From positions 1 through 38,317 of the forward strand of contig CAZHGP010000009.1 of NCBI GenBank assembly GCA_964532175.1: 38,317 nucleotides of DNA, written 5' to 3'. Shown one piece after another: positions 33,551-38,317 of the stretch (its first letter is position 1; each line of letters opens with the position of its first letter). The stretch comes from JAVZCJ01 sp964532175. Lineage in GTDB: Archaea; Thermoproteota; Nitrososphaeria_A; Caldarchaeales; JAVZCJ01. The translations under genes and the position numbers were made by a program. Below the pieces are notes generated by a model. It had not been told where the DNA came from. It made no database searches and was given only the letters and a program-made list of their open reading frames with translations.

Positions 33551-34612
33551 ATGAATTATGAACATTTTATGCATAAAGAAATATTAGAACAACCAGGAGT
33601 ATTTGAAAAAATTCTTAAAGAAAAGAAAGAAGAAATAAATGATATTGCTGAAAAAATAATTAAGAAAAAGTTTAATTCTATTTATTTTATTGGATGTGGT
33701 TCATCATATTATGCAAGTCAAGTAGGATCATTTTATATAAGCAAATATACAAATTTATATACTAATGCTTTACCATCATCTGAATTTATTTTTTATAAAC
33801 CATCATATATTAAAAAAGATTCGCTTTTAGTATTCTTATCTAGATCTGGTGAAACTACTGAAACTGTTAAAGCTTTAAGATATGCAAAAAAATTAGGCTT
33901 AGAAACATTAGCAATATCAAATAATCCAAATAGTAGCTTAGCTAAAGAAGCAAAAAATTTTATAAATATTAATGCAGGTGAAGAGAAAAGTGTTGTAATG
34001 ACTAAAACTTTTTCAGGCTCAATACTTATATTAAAAATTTTAGCTTTTAGAATAAGTATGCTTAAAAGAAATAAAAATATAAAAAAAATCTTAAAAGAAA
34101 TAGAAAAATTGCCAAATTATGCAAAACAATTAATAGAGAAAGAAGAAGAAATTAAAAAAATAGTTAATGAATATAGCAATTATAAAATAATATTTTTAGG
34201 TTCAGGACCAAATTATCCAATAAGTTTAGAATCTGCTTTAAAACTTAGAGAAACATCTTATTTAATGACAGAAGCATTCCATGTTTTAGAATTTAGACAT
34301 GGACCAATTGCTGAAGTAGATGAAAAAACTTTAATAAATATTATAGCTCCAAAAGGAATTAATAAAAAAATATTTTTAGATTTAATGAAAGATATAAAAA
34401 ATAAAAATGGAAAATTATTAACTATTACGAATATTAAAGAAATATTAGAAGAATCTACAATATCTATAAATCTTCCAGAAAAAATATTAGAAGAAATTTC
34501 TCCTTCAATAAATGTAATTCCAAATCAATTATTTGCATATTATATTTCAATTGGAAAAGGATACGATCCAGATAATCCTAGACATTTATCAAAAGTAGTA
34601 AAATTAAAATAA
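33551..34612 (+). CDS. Double SIS-domain sugar isomerase/deaminase, GlmS/FrlB-like
   Basis: 353 residues from the ATG at 33551, chosen over an in-frame TTG at 33539 because GGTGA at 33541-33545 is a ribosome binding site 5 nt upstream. SIS domain 1 has FIGCGSSYYAS (47-56) and FLSRSGETTETVKAL (95-109). SIS domain 2 has FLGSGPNYPISLESALKLRE and FHVLEFRHGP. The C-terminus, DPDNPRHLSKVVKLK, matches the isomerase half of GlmS; the glutaminase half is absent. Such proteins deaminate or isomerise amino-sugar phosphates or split fructosamine 6-phosphates. The PfkB kinase begins 18 nt later and probably makes the phosphorylated substrate. Confidence 0.88.
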   Translation: MNYEHFMHKEILEQPGVFEKILKEKKEEINDIAEKIIKKKFNSIYFIGCGSSYYASQVGSFYISKYTNLYTNALPSSEFIFYKPSYIKKDSLLVFLSRSGETTETVKALRYAKKLGLETLAISNNPNSSLAKEAKNFININAGEEKSVVMTKTFSGSILILKILAFRISMLKRNKNIKKILKEIEKLPNYAKQLIEKEEEIKKIVNEYSNYKIIFLGSGPNYPISLESALKLRETSYLMTEAFHVLEFRHGPIAEVDEKTLINIIAPKGINKKIFLDLMKDIKNKNGKLLTITNIKEILEESTISINLPEKILEEISPSINVIPNQLFAYYISIGKGYDPDNPRHLSKVVKLK

Positions 34613-34630
34613 AAAGGAGTTTTTTAAAAA

Positions 34631-35569
34631 ATGAGTATAGAAGCTTTAGCAATTGGAGAAATAGGAATAGATATAATTGCTACAGGTTTTAATAAAATAC
34701 CTAAAAGTTGGAGTGAGCCTGAAAAATTAAGCAATATAGGAATATATGTTGCAGGTGCAGCTGGATATTTTATTGAATGTCTTTCAAGACTTGGAATTAA
34801 ATGTGGAATAATTGGAAAAATAGGAGAAGATGAATGGGGACAAATAATAAAAAAAGGACTTGAAAAAGAAAAAGTTTTAACAAAATATTTAATTATTGAT
34901 AAAAATAAAGCTACTGAAGTTACTTTAATATTAATTTTTAAAAATAAAAAGAAAATACAATTTATTACACCTATTCCTCAATTAAAATTTAATGAAATAA
35001 ATTTTGAAAGTTTTAAAGGAATTAAATTATTGCATTTTTCAGGATACCTTTTATTACCTAGCTTATGGGGAAAGCCAACAATAGAAATTTTTAAAATAGC
35101 AAAAGAAAATAAAGCATTAACAAGTTTAAATCCTCAAGCAAGTATAACTGGAGATTGGATTAAACCATTTAAAAATAATTTATTAGAATATGTAGATGTA
35201 TTAACACTTGATAAAGAAGAAGCAAGAAAAATTACTAAACAAAAAAATTTAAAAAATTGCATAAAGAAATTGCATGAAATGGGTTCAAAAATAATTGCTA
35301 TTAAAGCAGGAAAGGAAGGATGCATTTTAAGTAATGGAAAAGAAATATTAAAAATACCAAGTTATAAAGTAAATGTAGTTTGTACTGTAGGTGCAGGAGA
35401 TGCTTTTGATGCTGCTTTTCTATATGCTTTATTAAATAATTGGAAATTGGAAGATGCAGGAAAATTTGCAAATGCAGCTGCAGCACTTAGTACTACAAAA
35501 ATGGATTGTAAAGAAGGGTTTGAAAATATAGAACAAATAAAAGATTTTATGAAAAAATATGAAATATAA
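34631..35569 (+). CDS. PfkB-family carbohydrate kinase
   Basis: 312 residues of the ribokinase fold. The N-terminal motif is GAAGYFIECLSRLGI (42-56) with GKIGEDEWG. LTLDKEEARKIT (191-202) is the usual middle motif. The ATP and catalytic signature is CTVGAGDAFDAAFLYALL (251-268), with Asp257 as the base. It phosphorylates a sugar or sugar derivative; the sequence does not identify which. Tight spacing after the SIS gene (AAAAGGAG near 34612-34619 is the ribosome binding site) indicates one operon. Candidates are an amino sugar or an Amadori product feeding the SIS enzyme. Confidence 0.88.
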   Translation: MSIEALAIGEIGIDIIATGFNKIPKSWSEPEKLSNIGIYVAGAAGYFIECLSRLGIKCGIIGKIGEDEWGQIIKKGLEKEKVLTKYLIIDKNKATEVTLILIFKNKKKIQFITPIPQLKFNEINFESFKGIKLLHFSGYLLLPSLWGKPTIEIFKIAKENKALTSLNPQASITGDWIKPFKNNLLEYVDVLTLDKEEARKITKQKNLKNCIKKLHEMGSKIIAIKAGKEGCILSNGKEILKIPSYKVNVVCTVGAGDAFDAAFLYALLNNWKLEDAGKFANAAAALSTTKMDCKEGFENIEQIKDFMKKYEI

Positions 35570-35618
35570 AAATTTAAATAAAATAAAAAATAATAAACGA
35601 TATTAAAAGTGATTTAAA

Positions 35619-36050
35619 ATGAAAAATTTTTTTAAAGATATAATAATTGAAACAAAAAAGAATAGTGAATTAATAAATATAACAGATATAGTAAAAAAAG
35701 CAATTAATGAATCTAATATTAAAAATGGTTTTGCAATTGTTTTCTCGCATCATACAACAACTGGAATATTGATAAATGAGAATGAACCTGGATTAGAAAT
35801 AGATATAATGAATTATTTAAAGAAAATAACACCAGAAGAAGATAATTATTTTCATCATCATTATTTTTATAAAGATGGAAGAATGGCTGTGAATGCATGG
35901 GCTCATTTTAGAAGCATATTAACTGGATTAAATGCTATTATTCTTATAAGAAATGGAGAAGCAATACTTGGTTCAAGAGAAAATATTTACTTAGCAGAAT
36001 TCGATGGTCCAAAAGAAAGGAAATTAACAATAATGGTTATAGGTGAATAA
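35619..36050 (+). CDS. YjbQ/UPF0047 family protein (secondary thiamine-phosphate synthase type)
   Basis: 143 residues, full family length. Conserved features are FSHHTTTGILINENEPGLE (42-60), NYFHHHYF with clustered His (77-84), NAWAHFRSILTG (92-103) and GEAILGSRENIYLAEFDGPKERK (113-135). Members can substitute weakly for thiamine-phosphate synthase, but their main role is unsettled; conserved His residues suggest metal binding. It lies 49 nt after the PfkB gene and 3 nt before the amidohydrolase, so it belongs to the same run of genes, though a separate promoter is possible in the 35570-35618 gap. Confidence 0.92.
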   Translation: MKNFFKDIIIETKKNSELINITDIVKKAINESNIKNGFAIVFSHHTTTGILINENEPGLEIDIMNYLKKITPEEDNYFHHHYFYKDGRMAVNAWAHFRSILTGLNAIILIRNGEAILGSRENIYLAEFDGPKERKLTIMVIGE

Positions 36051-36053
36051 AAA

Positions 36054-36899
36054 ATGAAAGTAATAGATTTTCATATTCATCCACTTGTTAAAGAAGCTTT
36101 TGAAGAAGATAAGAATTTATGGAATGCACAAAAAAATGTTTTTAATCTTTTTACTTCTCCACAACCAATAAGTACTTTAATAAATCAATTAAAAGAAGTA
36201 GAAGTAGAAAAAGCAGTATTGCTTCCAATTGATTGTAGTACAAAATGGAATTGCAAAATTCCATCGAATGAAATTGTTGCAAAAATTGTAGAAAAATTTC
36301 CTGAAATTTTTATAGGATTTGCTAGTATAGATCCAAATAAAGAAAATGCAAGAGAAGAATTAAATAAAAGTATTAAGAAACTTAATTTAAAAGGGGTTAA
36401 AATTAATCCAGCAATACAATCTTTTAATCCATTATCTGAAAAAGCAAAAGAAGTATATGATGAAATAAACGATATGAAATTACCTTTAATAGTTCATACT
36501 GGAATGGTTTGGCAATCAAAATATTCAATAGAATATTGCAATCCAATAATATGGGATGAGATAGCTAGAGAATATTCTGAAATGAAGATTATTCTTGCTC
36601 ATTTTGGTTGGCCATGGATATGGGAAGCAGCAATTGTAGCTATGAGAAATGAAAATGTTTACTTAGATGTATCGAATACATTTACTGGAACATGTTTTGA
36701 ACATATGAAATATTTATTAACAGAAGCAATACCAAAAAGAGTTATTGAAAGATTTTTAGGAGAAAAAATAGTTTTTGGATCAGATTATCCTAGAATAGAA
36801 GTGCCCAAAATGGTTTTAGCAATAAAAAATTTAGATATAAATGAAGAAATTAAAACAAAAATATTATATGAAAATGCTTTAAAAATATTGAAAATATAA
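36054..36899 (+). CDS. Metal-dependent amidohydrolase-fold hydrolase/decarboxylase (ACMSD-like)
   Basis: 281-residue TIM-barrel enzyme. DFHIHP (5-10) gives His7 and His9. LPLIVHTGMVW (143-153) gives His148. IILAHFGWPWIWEA (179-192) gives His183. KIVFGSDYPR (238-247) gives Asp244. This His/His/His/Asp pattern fits the amidohydrolase_2 group containing ACMSD-type decarboxylases and lactone hydrolases (COG2159). The substrate is unknown. It starts 3 nt after yjbQ and closes the plus-strand gene run. A role in finishing breakdown of the compound handled by the SIS and PfkB enzymes is possible but unproven. Confidence 0.87.
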   Translation: MKVIDFHIHPLVKEAFEEDKNLWNAQKNVFNLFTSPQPISTLINQLKEVEVEKAVLLPIDCSTKWNCKIPSNEIVAKIVEKFPEIFIGFASIDPNKENAREELNKSIKKLNLKGVKINPAIQSFNPLSEKAKEVYDEINDMKLPLIVHTGMVWQSKYSIEYCNPIIWDEIAREYSEMKIILAHFGWPWIWEAAIVAMRNENVYLDVSNTFTGTCFEHMKYLLTEAIPKRVIERFLGEKIVFGSDYPRIEVPKMVLAIKNLDINEEIKTKILYENALKILKI

Positions 36900-37020
36900 A
36901 AAATTTTGAAAACGTAATACTTATATTAAATTTATTTCTTTAATCTTAATAATATTCAAAATATTTTCCATATATGTTTAAAAAGCATTATGTAAATTCT
37001 TTTTTTAATTCTAAGAAATG

Positions 37021-37040
37021 ATAAGAATCTAGGTTCTTAT
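37021..37040. repeat. Near-perfect 20-bp palindrome in an intergenic region
   Basis: ATAAGAATCTAGGTTCTTAT pairs with itself except for one position (T37028/G37033). It lies in the 227-nt gap between the amidohydrolase and the antitoxin gene, about 85 nt upstream of the antitoxin ATG. It could be a second operator, a recombination scar or a transcript-end structure. The rest of the gap shows no gene. Confidence 0.45.
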
Positions 37041-37096
37041 AAGTAATGATGTTTTCATTAAGCTTTTAAGTTAATAATCTAACATACTGAGAAAAA

Positions 37097-37104
37097 TTTA
37101 TATA
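37097..37104 (+). promoter_or_regulatory. TATA-like box of the vapBC operon
   Basis: TTTATATA lies about 26 nt before 37127, so transcription should begin at or just before the antitoxin ATG, giving a leaderless mRNA. It abuts the palindromic operator, so repressor and TBP/TFB would compete. Confidence 0.5.
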
Positions 37105-37121
37105 CGAATACGTATTCGTAT
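37102..37121. promoter_or_regulatory. Perfect 20-bp palindromic operator of the vapBC operon
   Basis: ATACGAATACGTATTCGTAT is fully self-complementary and lies between the TATA-like box and the antitoxin start. It contains the short direct motif ACGAATACG and its mirror. Ribbon-helix-helix antitoxins usually bind such sites as dimers and repress their own operon. It is the clearest operator in the window. Confidence 0.75.
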
Positions 37122-37126
37122 TACAT

Positions 37127-37384
37127 ATGACTACGAAGATAATACCAATAAGGCTAAAAGAGCAAGAATTAAAGCAAATAGACCAATTGATAGAATATGG
37201 AATTTTTCAATCAAGAAGTGAAGCAATAAGAGAACTTATAAGGCTTGGAGTTGAAAACTTAGCTTACCTATCTGAAGTTTTCAAAGCTTTAGAGAATCTT
37301 TTTAAGCTTGAAAAAGCAGAGGGAAAGATACCAATAGATCTTAGTGGAGCAACTAAACAATTGCTGAGAGAGAGGAAAAGATGA
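37127..37384 (+). CDS. vapB: Ribbon-helix-helix (CopG/Arc-type) antitoxin
   Basis: 85 residues. The N-terminal ribbon-helix-helix is TTKIIPIRLKEQELKQIDQL (beta strand and helix A), then GIFQSRSEAIRELIRLGVE (turn and helix B). The C-terminal half (LFKLEKAEGKIPIDLSGATK) is the toxin-binding tail expected of a VapB-like protein. It overlaps the PIN toxin gene by 4 nt (ATGA). It should neutralise that toxin and repress the operon through the palindrome at 37102-37121. A leaderless ATG start is expected. Confidence 0.88.
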   Translation: MTTKIIPIRLKEQELKQIDQLIEYGIFQSRSEAIRELIRLGVENLAYLSEVFKALENLFKLEKAEGKIPIDLSGATKQLLRERKR

Positions 37385-37884
37385 GCTACGTAGACACTAG
37401 CATTATTATAGCAGCTCTTGACAAACTTGATTCTAGACAAAAGTTAGCACAAAGATTTCTAGAAAAAGGAGAGAATAAAAAGATTTCAGAGCTTGTTTTA
37501 GCCGAACTTGCCAGCATATTATCCAGGAAAGAAATTATGTTGCTAGAAATATCTAGAAAAATAAAAGTAAAGGAAGAACTAATTATTCCAGTAGCTATTC
37601 TATACATAATGAGAAGATTTAAGTTAAGTTATAGGAAAGTTAATGGTTATAAAAGAAATTTCATTATAGGTAGCATGTATTCACCACTTGCAACAGCCAT
37701 AGATATATCATTTAAGTTTAAAATAAAAACTCTTGATCTTCTTCATTTAGCTTACATAAAAACCTTAATAGAACAAGGAGAAGAAATAAACGAGCTTATT
37801 ACAATAGATGATGATTTTGAAAAAGAAAAAGAAGCTATAAAAAAAGAACTAAATGTAAAAGTAAAAACATTAAGTACTTCTTAA
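37381..37884 (+). CDS. vapC: PIN-domain ribonuclease toxin
   Basis: 167 residues. The PIN-domain acidic residues are Asp5 (SYVDTSIIIAAL), Glu42 (LVLAELASIL), Asp119 (KTLDLLHLAY) and Asp143 to Asp145 (ITIDDDFEK), enough to bind the catalytic Mg2+. This is a VapC-type endoribonuclease by fold and by its place 3' of a ribbon-helix-helix antitoxin. The middle region (EISRKIKVKEELIIPVAILYIMRRF) is longer than in minimal VapC toxins. The target RNA is unknown. The gene appears intact, and the region after it holds only gene remnants. Confidence 0.88.
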   Translation: MSYVDTSIIIAALDKLDSRQKLAQRFLEKGENKKISELVLAELASILSRKEIMLLEISRKIKVKEELIIPVAILYIMRRFKLSYRKVNGYKRNFIIGSMYSPLATAIDISFKFKIKTLDLLHLAYIKTLIEQGEEINELITIDDDFEKEKEAIKKELNVKVKTLSTS

Positions 37885-38104
37885 ATAGTACAAAATTTAA
37901 GTGAGAATTCAAAATAGAAAAATAATCAAAGAATGATAAGAGAAAGCATATTTGGTTCATTAACAAATTGGTTGGAGATAAACTAAAAACAAGTTTAACA
38001 TCTACTATAATAACAAGAATTTATAGTCTATCTAATAAGAATTATATTTAGAATTAATATTTTTCTAATAATTTTTTGGTTTTTCTGTGAAATTAAATTA
38101 GCAT

Positions 38105-38317
38105 GAAAAATATGAATTTGATATTGTATGGCATAAGCCTCCTAGAATTGGTCCAAAATATGTTTTTGAAGTTCATTTAAAAGGAAGTTTAGAAGCAGCT
38201 TTATTAAGACTTAAGCATGCTTATGATTTATGGGAATCTCAAATATTTCTAGTTTCAACAGAAGATCAGCTTAAGGATAAAGTAATTCTTTTAGATATTA
38301 AGAATATTATTTTCAAA
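38105..38317 (+). pseudogene. Start-less open frame with PD-(D/E)XK-like motif, running off the window
   Basis: 71 sense codons continue to the last base. TAG at 38099-38101 closes the frame just upstream, and there is no ATG, GTG or TTG near the beginning, so no usable start is seen. The translation has clear protein character: YEFDIVWHKPP, GPKYVFEVHLKG, then LRLKHAYDLWESQIFLVST. FDIVW followed by FEVHLKG matches the D...E-x-K spacing of restriction-endonuclease-like folds. It is most simply a 5'-truncated gene, or the 3' part of a frameshifted one. The 220-nt stretch before it has only a short start-less frame (about 37926-38050) that might be an N-terminal remnant. Confidence 0.55.

Noticed and set aside
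33551..34612. Complete glucosamine-6-phosphate synthase (GlmS)
   Set aside because: The N-terminal glutamine amidotransferase half with its catalytic Cys is missing; only the two SIS domains are present.
11937..37121. Similarity of the dtxR-feo repeat (TTACGA/TCGTAA) to the vapBC palindrome (ATACGA/TCGTAT)
   Set aside because: The two sites share only TACGA, differ in spacing and are best explained by different regulator families.
1..38317. tRNA, rRNA or CRISPR features
   Set aside because: No G+C-rich structured patch, no TGGTTCGA-like T-loop outside coding sequence and no regularly spaced repeats were seen on reading both strands.

Overview
The window is a very A+T-rich stretch of archaeal chromosome. 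Diagnostic genes are deoxyhypusine synthase, a GEK1-type D-aminoacyl-tRNA deacylase, an archaeal-type ATP-dependent DNA ligase and a COG2521 methyltransferase. Many starts lie about 25-35 nt downstream of a TTTATA-like box, as expected for TBP/TFB promoters and short or absent leaders. I would guess an uncultured, probably thermophilic Thermoproteota/TACK lineage, but nothing here fixes the taxon. No rRNA, tRNA, CRISPR array or insertion sequence was seen. The genome is compact: no gap exceeds about 260 nt.

Layout. 1-4.8 kb: an HD-domain hydrolase, a 55-residue orphan protein, and a type IA topoisomerase interrupted by a 544-residue intein. 4.85-8.6 kb: a DUF401 membrane protein, then a tandem MgtE-like transporter followed by two overlapping PhoU/TrkA-C regulatory proteins. 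8.6-11.9 kb: a dtxR / wHTH-FeoA / feoB ferrous-iron operon with a perfect inverted repeat at the predicted transcription start. 12-16.3 kb: a VTT membrane protein, a small wHTH-like protein, an M20 peptidase homologue with an altered metal site, and moaE-moaC-moaA. 16.3-23.5 kb: Hsp20, a methyltransferase, dtdA, two secreted or membrane-anchored orphans that meet tail to tail, a DapB/diaminopentanoate dehydrogenase-like enzyme, and deoxyhypusine synthase. 23.5-25.2 kb: DNA ligase.

25.4-36.9 kb is the most interesting metabolic region. A four-gene minus-strand cluster (corrinoid protein, MttB homologue, URO-D-like methyltransferase, second MttB homologue) looks like a non-pyrrolysine, quaternary-amine-type methyl-transfer system. 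It is flanked by two stand-alone MalK-like ABC ATPases. The second ATPase leads into a plus-strand run of GlmS-like SIS protein, PfkB kinase, YjbQ protein and metal-dependent amidohydrolase. This resembles an amino-sugar or Amadori-product catabolic unit.

36.9-38.3 kb looks like an accessory patch. It holds a VapBC toxin-antitoxin pair with a perfect 20-bp palindromic operator, another near-perfect palindrome, and an open frame without a start codon that runs off the window and resembles part of a nuclease-fold protein. All calls rest on reading translated sequence; no database search was run.
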